Assembly (NCBI GenBank): GCA_029204225.1
Contig: CM055105.1
Coordinates: 18,579,226 to 18,643,225 of the forward strand
Source: Diphasiastrum complanatum
Lineage: Eukaryota > Streptophyta > Lycopodiopsida > Lycopodiales > Lycopodiaceae
Length of the DNA stretch: 64,000 nt
Direction of reading: 5' to 3'
The position numbers were made by a program, and so were the translations under genes. The stretch's first letter is position 1. Each line of letters begins with the position of its first letter. The notes below the pieces were generated by a model. It made no database searches and had not been told where the DNA came from. It worked only from the letters and a program-made list of their open reading frames with translations. This document shows positions 1 to 11,411 of this stretch, piece by piece.

Positions 1-1217
1 AGAGCAAGATCGCACACGTCTCCAAGGTGAATTGGATGCGACCACCCTTGAGCATGATGCATATCTCCAGACGCAAATACCAGATCATCCGGTAACTCCG
101 ACGGAGATCGCGTATTTGTTCAAGAAAGTTGAAACCTACAAAGTGGCGCTTTAGGGATACCAAGGCCGCTTTGACAAATTCAAAGGTGCAACTTCAACTG
201 AGTTGGGAAAGGCTAAAGCAACCATCACTGCATACGAAAAAGCTACCGCTCAAGTGTTGGAAGCTGGACCTCAAATCCTAGTTCCGGTCATGCCGCAATT
301 CTCCCCTCCGCACCAAGTTGAAGGACCAATGGATACAGGGTTGGATTTGGGCATGGACCAGGGTGGAGCCCCAGAAATTGAAGAAGAACAGCCAGTTCCA
401 CAGGCAGTTCAACAACGTCCATCTTCATCAAGGACCACACCATTGTTCAGAAGGCCAATCGTCGTCGAGGACCAGATTCAGACTTTTTTTAGCGCAACAT
501 CCTCATGAGTCCTCGCGTGGTGGTTGGGTCCTTAAGTTTAAGACCTCTGAAATAGAGGCCGGCAAGGAATTGGATAAAATACCCGCATTGGGAGAGTAGC
601 CGGCTTGGAGAGTGACCATTTTTGAGAAAACTCCAGAATCTATCAGGAGTTATGTGGCCAGCCCTCGCCAATTGCGCGTAGATCCATATTACGTACCGAT
701 GCCACGAAGAAATAGGTGGAAGGATTTGGGATTGGCCATGGACAAAATTACGATCCATAAGCCAAATTGGCCAATCAGACATCAACCTTACAGTTGGGAC
801 ATATCAGTGGATTTCCACCGGGCATTACAAGCGTACCAGCGGGAGTATATACACTCTCCCGATCCGACAGTGAGACAATCGGCACTTTTTGCGAAATACT
901 TGACTCTGTTGGCATCCGTGGCAACGAGATGGGATGATTGTCTTCCTCCTTTGAGATTCAATCCAAATAAGCCAATGGCCTCAGAGACTATCAAGGATCA
1001 GCTGTCGATGGCTCGACTGTATTTTCGCGCAGCAATGATGGGAGGCTCCTGGGAATCTCGCTTCACGTCCTTAACAACTTCAAAGTGGATTGCCGGAGCC
1101 TATCGTTGTTTTTTGCCGCATATTTTGGATTTTAACACTGCCCGACTCGATTTTATGGAGAAGGTGAAGTGTCATTTAATAAAGATTCGTCACGAAGCCA
1201 ATAAAAGTCCCCAGTAA
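1..1217 (+). pseudogene. Broken ORF of unknown function next to an LTR retrotransposon 3' end
   Basis: I do not recognise this protein. Plus-strand reading begins in a charged, possibly coiled-coil stretch, has a TAG near 152, continues through a proline/glutamate-rich part (203-490), changes frame near a T-run at about 484-490, meets another TAG at 597-599 and then stays open from 612 to 1217. The last 200 residues look like a compact, aromatic and basic helical protein (PYYVPMPRRNRWKDL, WDISVDFHRALQAYQ, WIAGAYRCFLPHI). It ends 35 bp before a purine-rich tract followed by an LTR-like TGTTGG, so it sits where extra ORFs downstream of pol occur in some plant LTR elements. It could also be the body of a non-autonomous element. 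No zinc knuckle, protease or polymerase motif is visible. Confidence 0.5.
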
Positions 1218-1252
1218 CTGCATCTCGCAGGTGTCGTGGGACCGCCACCAGT

Positions 1253-1660
1253 TTTGGTGGGGGATACTGTTGGAGGGTTTGTGGATCCCAAGGCAACCCT
1301 AACCCTAGTTAATAAGTGAGAGGGATTTCGCACCCTACGCGTGTCAGGCCAACCCGATGATCACATAGTTATTTGATTAGTTACAAGTCATAAAAGGACT
1401 TTAGGCCTTTTTGCGGGACTTTTAATGTTGCAAGGCCTAAATGTCAAGTTAGTGAATAAAGTTGGGTTTCCCTCCAATTTGAATGGTTCCCACTCTTTTT
1501 TAAATTTGAATAATTAGGGAGGCAGAAATGGACCAATAGGATTCAGAGGCCAGGGTCCTCCTCTCTACTATAAGAAGGGACCGACTCGAGTTGCTACACA
1601 TGCTCATTTCTTCATTTCAATAAGAACACTAAAATTTTAAAAATAGATGTTTCAACTTTC
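1253..1660 (+). mobile_element. Polypurine tract and 3' LTR start of a plus-strand LTR element
   Basis: A purine tract (TTTGGTGGGGGATA) at 1253-1266 is followed by TGTTGGAGGGTTTGTGG at 1268, the usual arrangement of a polypurine tract and U3 start. A TATA-like CTACTATAAGAAGG lies near 1565. The far end of the LTR is not clear; sequence after about 1660 looks unrelated. No partner LTR is in the window. Confidence 0.5.
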
Positions 1661-1899
1661 TAACATTTAAAAAATAGACATTTAACAATGAAACATTGAG
1701 TTACAAGTTACAACTTACATTCAACATTGTATTTATTATCGATCATCTATGCAGTTGATACTCTATCCCCTGTGCTTGCCACCCTTCTCAATACCACTAT
1801 CATTTCCAATTTTCCTCTACCTTGGTCTACCAATATCATCCATTAAATCCACAAAAGAGATGACCCCATGAAACCAAAGAATTATTGCGATGTGCACCA

Positions 1900-2275
1900 T
1901 TATGATTGGCCACATTGTGACCAAGCTTTATGGTACTATCTTATAGGCAACAATGAGTAACAAGGCTAAGACTAGACGACTATGTGCATTGGGGTAGGGC
2001 ACATCATTTTGCATTGAAGCATATAGTCATCCTAGAGCACTTATTGAGGAAGCAAAATTTAGGAGGTTTAGGGTTTATTGTTGCTTTGTGGATTTCAAAT
2101 GGGTTTTTAACACAATACCCCATCATATGCTCATCCAGAGCTCAAGGACCTTGGTTTTTCTTTGGACATGGTTCTAGCTGTCATGGCACTTTATGAGAGA
2201 GTTGTGGGGTGTTTCAAGTTAGATGATGGCTGCTATTAAAGTGAAGCAAAGTTGTTCTCTCTTTCCAACCCTATT
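1900..2275 (+). pseudogene. LINE reverse transcriptase relic
   Basis: Translation in shifted frames gives TKLYGTIL, LIEEAKFRRFRVYCCFVDF, LSWHFMREL and VKQSCSLSPTLL, which match in order the reverse transcriptase of the better preserved LINE copies in this window (for example EEAKYRKERVYCCFVDFRKAF and GVKQGCSLSP). Several stops and frameshifts make it inactive. It is the only LINE piece on the plus strand and appears older than the minus-strand copies. Confidence 0.75.
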
Positions 2276-3219
2276 ATGAAGAGAAATGAGAGACAAAAAA
2301 AGGAGGCCTAGAACTAAAAGAAGCAGCTCTCTAATGAGAATGATAATTTAATAAGCTCTCAAAAGAAGCCGTCTAATCTTTGACTAAGTCAATGCTCACT
2401 ATGTTCCACTCCTCGATAATCACCTATCCTCAAATAGGGCATACAACCCTAAATGAAGTTTTCTCAGACCCAATTGGCCCACATTCCTAAACCTTTTGTT
2501 TAAGTAATCCAACTTCATAGAGCCTATTTTATGTACTTTAATGGTCCATGCAACAAAATGTTGTGAAACCCTAAGGGTCGGTACCCTAAAGTAACTGATA
2601 AAATGCAGGTATTAAGATCTCATGTTACTATCTATGGCTTAAACTATAGCCTAGAACTACATCTAGCTAATTCACCAAATATCTAGTCCAGATAACAACC
2701 ACTTCTCAATCTCTTGAGGGCTTATCCATACTTCAGCTCATAACTTGCAAGTGAAGTGGAATCGACAGTTTTCGCACTTAATTACAATTTCCTTCTTCCT
2801 TGGTACCAAAATGAAGTGTGCTACCTTCAAATAAGCCATATCACCTTTTTTCACTATTCATGGAAGCATATCTAGAGAATGTTATGGCCTAACAACAATG
2901 CTCAATGCAAAAAATGTATGGAGGTGCAAAAATAATGGTTAAACAACGTACATCGTACAAAAGCATATTTGATCACCATAGTCCTCATTAAGTTTGAGAA
3001 AACAAAACCGATCATGCATTGTGCGGTGAAGTCCTTGGAAATACTTAAAGAAAATGTGAGTTTGAAACCTTCTTCATTAAGTTGTGGAAGATTGTGCACA
3101 AGGCACAAAAATAAACCACTCTACTCAATGAGAACCTAGTAACATCACACATCAAAAAGTTATGCTCTTTAAAATCTAAGGGAATCAAGATGTTAGATCA
3201 TATTATAGGCTAAGTTATT
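2276..3219. other. Intronic sequence with nothing recognised
   Basis: AT-rich sequence with short, scattered frames. I see no domain, repeat boundary or splice-ready host exon here. Confidence 0.5.
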
Positions 3220-3299
3220 GATAATACCTTAGTTGCCCGATCCGGAATGGAACGCGGTCCGGAACGATGCCCTCAAAAAAAAAAAACTTTTTTTTACAA

Positions 3300-4452
3300 A
3301 GGATTCTAGTACAAACTAGAACTAAAATAGACACGTATGCGAGGGTGTGTGCGCATAATAATCATCTATAGGTGTCATGATGTTAAGGCTATGATGCTAT
3401 GATGTTGCTGCTGTTGTAAAAAGATGTAATGCGAGCCGCAGCATGAGAGAGCACTGGAGTCTGTCGGCGTTGTCTGTGAGCATGAGCATGTGTAATAGTA
3501 TGTCTCTGCGTAGAGTGCCTGGTGATCCTGGTAGTAGCGGGATGGTAGGGGGTACACTGTCTCTGATCTCTATGAGCATGTGAGCTGCTATCATCTGCGT
3601 CGTCGTCAGAATCATCATCCTCGTGCACTAAATCACGCGATCTCTGCCTAGTGAAGAATGAAGTAATCAGTGGCTGTGACTGTGAGGTAGAATGCTGGGG
3701 TGTCCCGTATAAATCTCTCCGTAATATGGACATCTCGCGTACCAACAGAGCGACACATCGTGGGTCCTCATAGGCTATGAGGGAGCGTAGAGTGGTAGGC
3801 ATGTCTCGAAATAGGCAGTGATATCGCCCTCTGATCTCATAGTATACTGGGCATCTGAAGATAAAGTACTCCTCAGACTCCACCTCACCTAGAGAGCATA
3901 ACTGGCAAATCCGCTCCTCTCTGGGAATACCATGGAACCTCCCCGTCTCAATAGCTAACTGATGAGAAGACACCCTGAGCTGTCCCAATGTGAATCTGAG
4001 GCAATGTGATAGTCCTGACTCCAAGTAGCGTGGCATAACTAGGGTCCCAAATGCATCCAGCTCCAAGAAATGTGTCCGGTAGAAAGCTGGCTTAACCCCT
4101 ATCTGGTTATACCAAGTCCGCTCTAAATACGCGCGATAGAGGAATCGTCTGATATACTGGTGGGTGCCTGAGGGAAGCTCTGTGATGGAGATACCAAATG
4201 ACTCACGTAGGAGGTGGGATGCCTGAGAGAACCATGATAATCTATATCCCTGACCATGGAGATGTCGTGATGAGAATAGTGCAATCTGTATGTATCATCT
4301 GTCTGTCTCTGGTAACGCTTGTATCCTCTGTGTATAGGTAATGAGCTGAAGAGCTGCCTTGATTTGGATAGGTGGAACTCCAAACTCGGCCAAAATAATC
4401 TCATGTGGAACCGAAGGCTTCACACGGATCAACCGAGCTAGCATAGTGGTCT
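3300..4452 (-). pseudogene. LINE copy 1: C-terminal part, truncated at both ends
   Basis: Minus-strand frames encode the post-RT region (about 4123-4440) and the C-terminal zinc-binding domain (frame 3389-4066: ERICQLCSLGEVESEEYFIF then RCPVYYEIR, a C-x2-C ... C cluster of LINE ORF2 proteins), followed by an acidic EDDDSDDDADDSSS stretch and a histidine/arginine-rich tail. The copy is truncated at its 5' side at about 4452, where only 8 bp separate it from the (GA)n tail of copy 2. It lacks the conserved 3' UTR end and stops near an A/T run at 3277-3297. Confidence 0.75.
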
Positions 4453-4457
4453 GATGT

Positions 4458-4460
<3 letters not shown>

Positions 4461-4504
<44 letters not shown>

Positions 4505-4510
4505 AAGAAA
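4461..4510 (-). repeat. (CT)n tail of LINE copy 2
   Basis: Plus strand shows (GA)20 at 4461-4500, then AAGAAAGAAAGCTTTATTAA. On the LINE sense strand this is TTAATAAAGCTTTCTTTCTT followed by pure (CT)n, so the tail replaces a poly(A). The same boundary occurs at 7170-7210 and 20600-20660. Confidence 0.85.
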
Positions 4511-5391
4511 GCTTTATTAATGTCTTTTCCATGCCAAAAGGCGTATAAGACAAAAGAAGTACATGTCAAGTATGTGGTAACCATGAGAGCGTCTAAAACG
4601 TCTCCAAAGTTGTAATAAAGAAAAACATCTAGTACACACTAAGATAAATACATAAATGAGAATGTCTCCTATGCAGAGTAGTCATATGTATCCATGTCAG
4701 GATGTCAGGTCTGTGCTGACGCTATAGAAGGATGTAATGCGAGCTGCAGCATGAGGAAGTGCTGGAGCCCGCTGACGTCGTATGTGAGCATGAGATATAG
4801 TAGATAGTCCTGAGGTAAGATAGTGTGGTGAAACTGGAAATCCCAATGTGTCTAGCTCTAGAAAGTGTGTCCTATAATAGTCGGGTTTGATCCCAAGCTG
4901 TCCCTACCATGTCCTGCTTAGATATGCTCTATAGACAAAGCGTCTAATGTACTCATGGGTGCCCGATGAAAGGTCCGTGATAGAGATGCCAAGTGTATCC
5001 AGTAGCTGTGAGGCCTGAGAAAACCATGATAGTCAATGCCCCTGGTCATAAAGGCGTCGTGATGAGGTAAGTGTCGTCTGTATATATCTATGCTCATCTG
5101 TGTGTAGCATCATGATACGCTGTATATATAGGATAAGTTGGAAGATGGCAACTAGCTGTATGGGTGGAACCACAAACTCTGTCAAGACAAACTGATGTGG
5201 AACAAATGGCTTAGCTCGTATCATCCAAGATAGCATGAGAATCTGCAGTCGTGAAATACTGGCCCAATCAGATGATGTGAGACCCGTACACCATATCTCT
5301 GTTGCATATAGGGTTGTGGGGGTAACGAGTGTATCAAATAGCTGACATTTACTCGGGGCATCCCGAATAAAGCGTCAGAAACAGAAACGCT

Positions 5392-6102
5392 CTAACTGGC
5401 AAGGGAGGCATGACATTTCCCAAGTCTGGCGGAGGCTGCCGGTCGCATGCCAAAAATAGGTCCTGTAAAAAGCACACCAAGGCAAGTATAAGAAGATACA
5501 ACCTCCAAGGGCTGTCCCTCAAAGATGAGTTCCTGGCGTTGCATAAAAGCTCTCGATATGTTGAAAATCATAACCTTGGTTTTCAATATATTAACCCCCA
5601 ATCCCCATCTACTGCAGAAGGCATGGAGGCTGTCTAGCTGTCGCTGTAAACCCTCTCTGGTAGGAGATAAGAGAACCACGTCATCTGCATATAAAAGTAT
5701 AGCAATGAAGATACTCCCAAGCGTGCAGCCTGTGCCTCCACATCTCTCAATGACTCTCTCAAGCTCGTCAATATATAGTCCAAACAGGGTTGGGGATAAA
5801 GAGCAACCCTGTTTCACGCCAATAGTGCTCCAGATATGATCTGAAATGCCGGTGTCACTCCGAAAACAGCCAAGGACTCTCTCATATAGTGCCATCACTA
5901 CCAAGATTGTGTCAGTAGAAAAACCAAGGTCACGTAGCCGTTGAATGAGAAGGGAACGTGGAACAGAGTCAAAGGCCTTCCTGAAGTCAACAAAACAACA
6001 ATAGACCCGCTCTTTCCTATGTCTAGCCTCCTCAATAATGGTCCGAAGGGTGAAAATATGATCTGTGGTGGAGTAGTGTGCCCTGAAACCCGCCTGGCCC
6101 AA
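5392..6102 (-). pseudogene. LINE reverse transcriptase domain (copy 2)
   Basis: This 236-residue open stretch holds most of the LINE reverse transcriptase palm: GQAGFRAHYSTTDH, CFVDFRKAFDSVPRSLL, WSTIGVKQGCSLSPTLFGLYIDE and LLYADDVVLLSPTREGLQR, then WGLGVNILKTKVMIFN. YADD is the catalytic box and GVKQGCSLSP the primer-grip-side motif. The enzyme would copy element RNA onto nicked target DNA. The frame is continuous here, but the protein is interrupted upstream (stop near 6120) and downstream, so the copy is inactive. Confidence 0.85.
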
Positions 6103-6338
6103 TGCATGTAATCTCCTAGACTCTACCTCAGAACTGACTGCTGACTAGAGGATGGTGCCGTAATGTGTGTCATGCAATCTAGCTTGGGAGACTTGGAATT
6201 TAAGAGAACAACACTCGACATCAAACCAGGGAGGTCGGATAGGATGTGGCGAAGTGGGTGGGTGCCGATGTGGTTTGGAGGGAAAGGAAGATGACGCAGC
6301 ATTATGGAGTGAGGTGGTAAAGAAGGTAGCTTGTGTTT

Positions 6339-7166
6339 CTAACGGTGTGTGGTGTGGAAAACGACAAAGAAATGAGTTGACGGCCTCCTGGTACGTCTGG
6401 ATGTAGGAACAATCAAAAATGTACTTGGGTGCACGAGAGATGAGTGGAATAGTGGGTGGTTGGGAGGTCGGCGGGATGGAGCCCATACTGAAAGATAGGA
6501 AGGAGTGATCGGATAGGGTGGTGTGTAGATCTGGAAATCAGACATGAGTGGGATAAAACCTGGTGACCCCATGAGATAATCAACAACACTGTGTCCTCCA
6601 CTGTGTGGGTGGCAAGTGAATCTGCTAGAATGTGGCCAACAAGCTAAGCCATTATAAATGGCCAACTCGTGAGCTTCACCCATCTGTAAAAGGTACTCTC
6701 CATAGCTCGTAATAGGGCCCATCCTATCCTCTGAGGTCCTGGTGATACCACTGTCCTCACAATCAAGAGCTCGTGTACGTAAGATGTCAGTAGTGTCATG
6801 GAAATCCGCCTGTCTGGTAGCAGTCCTGGCGTTAAAGTCGCCAGTGAGAAGGATATAACCTCGATCTGTAAATCTGACAATGTCTGCTGAAAGATCAGCA
6901 TAAGGAGAACCTAATCCGTCCGCAAAGGAGGAGGACTCTGGAGGGAAGTAGCAGGCGGCAATGAAGAGATCCCTATCCAAACCAATAGCTCGTCCAGTAA
7001 TGTGGACCCATATGTACCGTGCCTGTCCATCATGTTGGATAAACTCTATCGCTGACTGTAATGACTCTCGATAAAAACATGCCACTCCACCTGAACCTCT
7101 ACCACTCGTTGATCGAGTCTCTGTCCTGTAAACTGAATCCCAACTGTAGCCTACAAATGTGGGAAG

Positions 7167-7170
<4 letters not shown>
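6339..7170 (-). pseudogene. LINE apurinic-like endonuclease domain (copy 2), N-terminally truncated
   Basis: The frame carries the later motifs of an APE-type LINE endonuclease: GRGSGGVACFYRESL, LFIAACYFPPES, ILLTGDFNART, and HPHSGGHSVVDYLMGS near the end. GDFNA and the SxxDY-like motif hold metal-binding and catalytic residues in this family. The N-terminal asparagine/glutamate motif is missing because the element is truncated here and fused to the (CT)n-derived SLSLSL of the next copy's tail. The nominal start and SLSLSL run of the open frame are therefore not part of the protein. Confidence 0.8.
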
Positions 7171-7209
<39 letters not shown>

Positions 7210-7210
7210 T
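7170..7210 (-). repeat. (CT)n tail of LINE copy 3
   Basis: (GA)n at 7170-7205 followed by AAGCTTTATTAATGTC. It directly joins the truncated endonuclease of copy 2 on its left and the 3' UTR of copy 3 on its right. Confidence 0.85.
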
Positions 7211-8945
7211 TTATTAATGTCTTTTCCATGCCAAAAGGCATATAAGACTAGTAAATGTACATGTCAAGTATGTGGTAACCATAGGAGCGTATGAAACGTC
7301 TCCAAACCAGTAACAAAAGTAGCAATCTAGAGCTAAAGCTATAAACTGAAATAGATGTGATGCTATTAGAAACATGTGGGAGCATGTATACTGCTAACAG
7401 TCATGAGTGAGGTATGACGCTATCATCTAGTCCTGTCCTGCTGGTGCTGATGATATAGAAGGATGTAATACGGCCTGCGGCATGAAGGGCCACTGGTGGT
7501 CTCTGACGTCGTCTGAGAGGATGAAGAGGTCTCCTAGTGATAGGTCGAGTAGCTCGTGCTGCAACATGGGTATGTGTGGGACACTGTCTCTGGTCTCTGT
7601 GGGCAAGTAGGTCATCATCATCATCGTCACCGTCATCAAAACGTCCTCTCCTCCTGGAGAAAAAAGAAGTGATCTGAGGCTGAGAAACTTGACTCGTCTG
7701 GGCTGTTTGATACAAATCTTGTTGTAGTATAAACATCTCTCGTATCATGAGTGTCGCGCATCGGGAATCCTCATAAGCTATGAGCGATCGTAAGGTGACA
7801 AGTGTGTCTCGGAACAAACAGTGGTATCTCCCTCTGATCTCGTAATATACCGAGCACCTAAAGATAAAGTGCTCCTCTGACTCCACCTCCTCTAAAGAGC
7901 ATAACTGGCAAATCCACTCCTCTCTCGGGGTAACCTGGAATCTACCAGTCTCAATAGCCAACTGATGTGATGATACACGGAGCTGTCCCAATGTAATCTG
8001 AGGCAATGTGATAGTCTCGAGTCCAAATAATGCGGTAAGACCGGGAACCCTGCTATGTCAAGCTCAATAAAATGAGTCCAGTAGTAGCCGGGTTTAACCC
8101 CAAGCTGTCGCCCCCAAGTACGGTCGAGATATGCCCGATATAAGATGCGCCTGATATACTGATGAGTACCTGAGGGGAGCTCTGTAATGGAGATACCAAA
8201 TGACTCAAGGAGGAAATGGGATGCCTGAGAGAACCACATAGTCGATAACCTTGGTCATGAAGAAAGTGTGAGGAGATCTCATATCCTCATCGGGCAGAGC
8301 CTGGATTCTCTGAATGTATGTGATAAGCTGGAACGCGGCATATATCTGAATGGGTGGAATGGCAAACTCTACAAGAAGGATCTCATGTGGAACCGAGGGC
8401 TTCGCCCGAATCATACGGGCTAACATGGTGGTCTGCAATCGTGAAATGCTGGCCCAATGTGATGAAGGGAGGCCGATGCACCATGTCTTTGCTGCATATA
8501 AGGCTGTGGGGGTGACAATAGTATCAAAGAGTCTACACTTACTGCGAACATCTCGGATGAGCTTCCTGAAACAGAACCGCTCAAGCTGAACAAGAGAGGA
8601 ATGCCCCTTCCCAAGTCGCGTGGTGGCAGCTTGCCGCATGCTGAAGGTAGGACCAGAGAAGAATATCCCCAAATAGGTATAAGAGGAAACTACCTCTAAG
8701 GCCTGTCCATCTAGGATGAGCTCCTGGCACTGCATGAAGGCTCGAGAAGTGTTGAAGACCATAACCTTGGTCTTCGCAGTGTTCACCCCCAACCCCCATC
8801 TGGTACAAAATCCCTGTAAACAATCCAGCTGCCTCTGCAAACCCTCTCTGGTCGGGGATACTAGTACTACATCATCCGCATAGAGGAGAATAGCAATCAG
8901 AATGGTGCCAAGTCTACAGCCACCCCCGCCACACTGTGAGATGGC

Positions 8946-9407
8946 TCACTCTAACTCATCAATATACAATCCAAAGAGAACCGGTGAAAGAGAGCACCCC
9001 TGTTTCACCCCAATGGTGCTCCAAATGTGATCAGATAAGCCACTGCTATGTCGGAAACATCCCAAGACCTTCTCATAAAGAGCCATCACTGCTAAAACAA
9101 TATCTGTGGAGAAACCAAGGTCACGAAGTCTCTGAATGAGCAGGGACCGTGGTACAGAATCGAAGGCCTTCCTGAAATCTACAAAACAGCAATAAACCCT
9201 CTCTTTCCTGTACTTAGCTTCCTCGATTAAGGCTCGAAGTGTAAAAATATGGTCAGTGGTAGAATAATGAGATCGGAAACCTGCCTGCCCCAATGCATGT
9301 AATCTCCGAGCTTCCGCCTCTGAACTCACTGCAGACTGGAGTATGGTACCATAGAGCTTCGTGAGAACATGTTCGATCATGATGGTGCGGTAATTACCAG
9401 GAATCAT
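8946..9407 (-). pseudogene. LINE reverse transcriptase N-terminal half (copy 3)
   Basis: This 153-residue open stretch begins NYRTIMIEHVLTKLYGTILQ and contains GQAGFRSHYSTTDHIFTLRA, KERVYCCFVDFRKAFDSVP and STIGVKQGCSLSPVLFGLY, fingers and palm motifs of the reverse transcriptase. It is stopped by TGA around 8943, just after LFGLYIDELE; the YADD region continues in the same direction beyond it. Nearly identical motifs are in copies 2 and 4, so the family is moderately young. Confidence 0.85.
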
Positions 9408-10439
9408 GGGATTGCCATTTTTATGAATAGGGTGGATGATGTTGGTGCACCAGGATGAGGGGAAACCAGAGACAACGGCGGAATTGAGGAGAGTGGCTAG
9501 TGTGGGAGCAAGGAGGTCGGAAACATGGGTTAGGAGTTCAGATTCAAGGTCTTCGATATCTCTTGCTTTATGGACTTCATTCTCTTGATGGCCGTAAGTA
9601 CCATGTCAGATGTGAAGAAGGTGAACTCAGAGGGGCGTGGGGAGATAGAGATGGGTGCGTCAGTGGGTATGGTATATAGTTTGGTAGCGTATTCGGTCCA
9701 TATGCGAAGGTCATCCAGGAGGGGTGGTGGAGCACGAGGGATAAACTCACGCCAAAAGGCGCCTGAAGAGGAACTGAAGAGAAGATCAACAAGACGCGTT
9801 CCTTCGGAGTCATCATATATACGCTTTTTTCGGCGGAGTGTGCGATGGTAAGAGTGCCTGGCGGAGTGGAGGAGATGAGGATCGTGAATGCGGGCATGGG
9901 TGACAAGCCGATGAAGAGAGCGACATTCAGCATCATACCACGGGGGGTGTGGGGGTCGTATCGATGAGGAGCGGGTGCCTCTGCTTTTATGGGGTTTAGA
10001 TGGAAAAGCAAGGGAAGCAGCGGTATGAAGAGAAGTGCTAAGAAAGGCAGCTTGAGTCTCGACTATACTATCGCGAGGGAAGGAATGGAGCAATCAGGTT
10101 AGGAACTCCTGGTAGACTGGTGTATAGAGAGAACCGAATGTATACTTGGGTGACCGTGTAAGCAGGGGGTGTGAGGATGGCTGGGGAGGTGGGAGGCGGC
10201 CGATAGCGAAGGAGAGAAAGGAATGATCAGAGAGAGTGGTGGGAGATACATGAAAATCAGAGATGAGAGGTATGGAAGATGGTGATCCCATGAGATAATC
10301 CACAACACTATGTCCACCACTGTGAGGGTGACAAGTATAACTGCCAGATTTTGGCCAACAAGTTAGGCCATTGTAAATGGCTAACTCATGGGCCTCTCCA
10401 AACTGCAATAAATGCTCACCGTAAGGGGTAGGAGGGAGA

Positions 10440-10727
10440 ATTTGGGGGCATTATTGTTTTTATTATTTTTTTATATTAAAAGGAGCAATAGCGTAAACCT
10501 GGGAGTTAATGCACCTAAACTAGACCATCCTGCACCCGAAACATTCAGCAAACTACTCAGTAATTATGCTCTTATATAGAGCTTTCATCTGATACCCATT
10601 TTTGCCCCAAAAAAAACCAAAAAATAAAAATTAAAAAAAGAACGTTTCTGGAATTTTTTTGAAATTTCAGAAACGCGTACCTGAACCACGATTCTGAAAC
10701 ACATTTCAGAAACGTTGTGCATCTATG
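10440..10727 (-). mobile_element. Terminal fragment of a hAT family A transposon
   Basis: Reverse-complemented, this stretch matches the first ~270 bp of the hAT at 36320: CATAGATGCACAACGTTTCT at the end, then an A/T-rich part, ATGAAAGCTCT...AAGAGCATAATTACT, TTTCGGGTGCAGGATGGTCT and AGTTTAGGTGCATTAACTCC. The terminus is at 10727; TGATGAAC follows it but I could not find the partner end. The inner side joins LINE copy 3 at a CT-rich point. Confidence 0.8.
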
Positions 10728-11411
10728 TGATGAACCCTAAACCAGAAACTAAAAATATCCCAAAAAAAAAAAACCGCAAACTCCAAATCTCGATGACCAC
10801 AAGCAACTTGACCACTAAACTCGAAAAACAAAACACTAAACAACAAACACTAAACAACAAACAACAAACACTGAACCCTGCAGATTTTCCGAAATCCTAA
10901 AAAAATGTCTAAAAAAAACCCTAACTCTAGCCTACGTAGTGGGATTCCCCAAAAAACTACAAGAACTTGAGAAAAGAAACAACGAACGGGTTCACACACT
11001 TGTATACATACTGAAAGAAACTAAACGCACAAACAAGTATCCTAATCTGATGCCTACAGCCCATGCTATGCCCATCAAATTAGAAAATTTAAGAAAAAAA
11101 GATGTTGAAAAAACTTACGAAATGGGATCTGAAAAACGAAACTAAGATCACCACACAATCCTGCAGCTGATCACACTGACATACCCAAACAACGATGACA
11201 GAAACATTCACCACTCAGCTCATCCCGAAAATGACTGTAGGCGCACTTTCCCTGCTCGCTAACTGTGAAATGGAGAATGCGTGGGCCAGCAGGGTTTTTA
11301 CATTTTTTTTTTTAACTTAAAAAATATCGTTCCGACCCAGTACGTTCCGGAACGTACGGACCAATCGGAACGGAACGTTCCGACGCATTTTGGTCGGAAC
11401 GGGCTTCTAAG
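10728..11411. other. Right interior and end of hAT family B composite, no gene
   Basis: A-rich, low-complexity sequence (10728-11280) with repeated AACAAACACTAAAC-type runs, then the family-B subterminal region with CGTTCCGACCCAGTACGTTCC (20 bases shown), shared with 13530-13610. No coding sequence is supported. Confidence 0.6.

Larger units (their letters stand above)
4461..7169 (-). mobile_element. LINE copy 2: 5'-truncated APE-type LINE with (CT)n tail
   Basis: The minus-strand order is endonuclease (frame 6339-7170: YSWDSVYRTETRSTSGRGSGG start, AACYFPPESS, LTGDFNART, SGGHSVVDYLMGS), linker (6145-6486) and reverse transcriptase (5392-6102: GQAGFRAHYSTTDH, CFVDFRKAFDSVP, GVKQGCSLSP, LLYADDVVLL). 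The catalytic aspartates (FVDFRKAF and YADD) and endonuclease GDFNA and SVVDY motifs are visible, but frames are broken in several places and the zinc-binding C-terminus is mostly deleted near 4830. The 3' UTR contains AATAAAG and passes directly into (CT)n (4461-4510 as GA on plus). The 5' side stops inside the endonuclease at 7169, abutting the tail of copy 3. Confidence 0.85.
7170..10430 (-). mobile_element. LINE copy 3: 5'-truncated APE-type LINE with (CT)n tail
   Basis: This minus-strand copy runs from the end of the endonuclease (frame 10094-10408: SGGHSVVDYLMGS) through a linker (9530-10093), reverse transcriptase (8946-9407 with GQAGFRSHYSTTDH, CFVDFRKAFDSVP, GVKQGCSLSP; then 8205-8945 with the remainder of the palm and QRQLDCLQGFCTRWGLGVN), post-RT region and zinc-binding C-terminus (7401-8006: EWICQLCSLEEVESEEHFIF). 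Stops and frameshifts separate these frames. It is the most complete copy in the window. Its 5' end at about 10430 abuts the CT-rich start of a hAT family A terminus, where the related hAT at 36320 also has a CT-rich tract. Confidence 0.85.
3228..11411. mobile_element. Composite hAT-like element (family B) with perfect 8-bp target duplication
   Basis: The left end reads CTTAGTTGCCCGATCCGG and the right end, read inward, CTTAGAAGCCCGTTCCG, an imperfect terminal inverted repeat. GATAATAC occurs immediately outside both ends (3220-3227 and 11412-11419), the 8-bp duplication typical of hAT insertion. Repeated GGAACG/CGTTCC motifs near both ends resemble subterminal transposase-binding repeats. 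The interior contains no family-B transposase. It is filled by three LINE copies (about 3300-10430) and a terminal fragment of hAT family A (10440-10727), apparently inserted after the 8-bp duplication formed. A shorter family member lies at 12977-13610. Confidence 0.8.
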
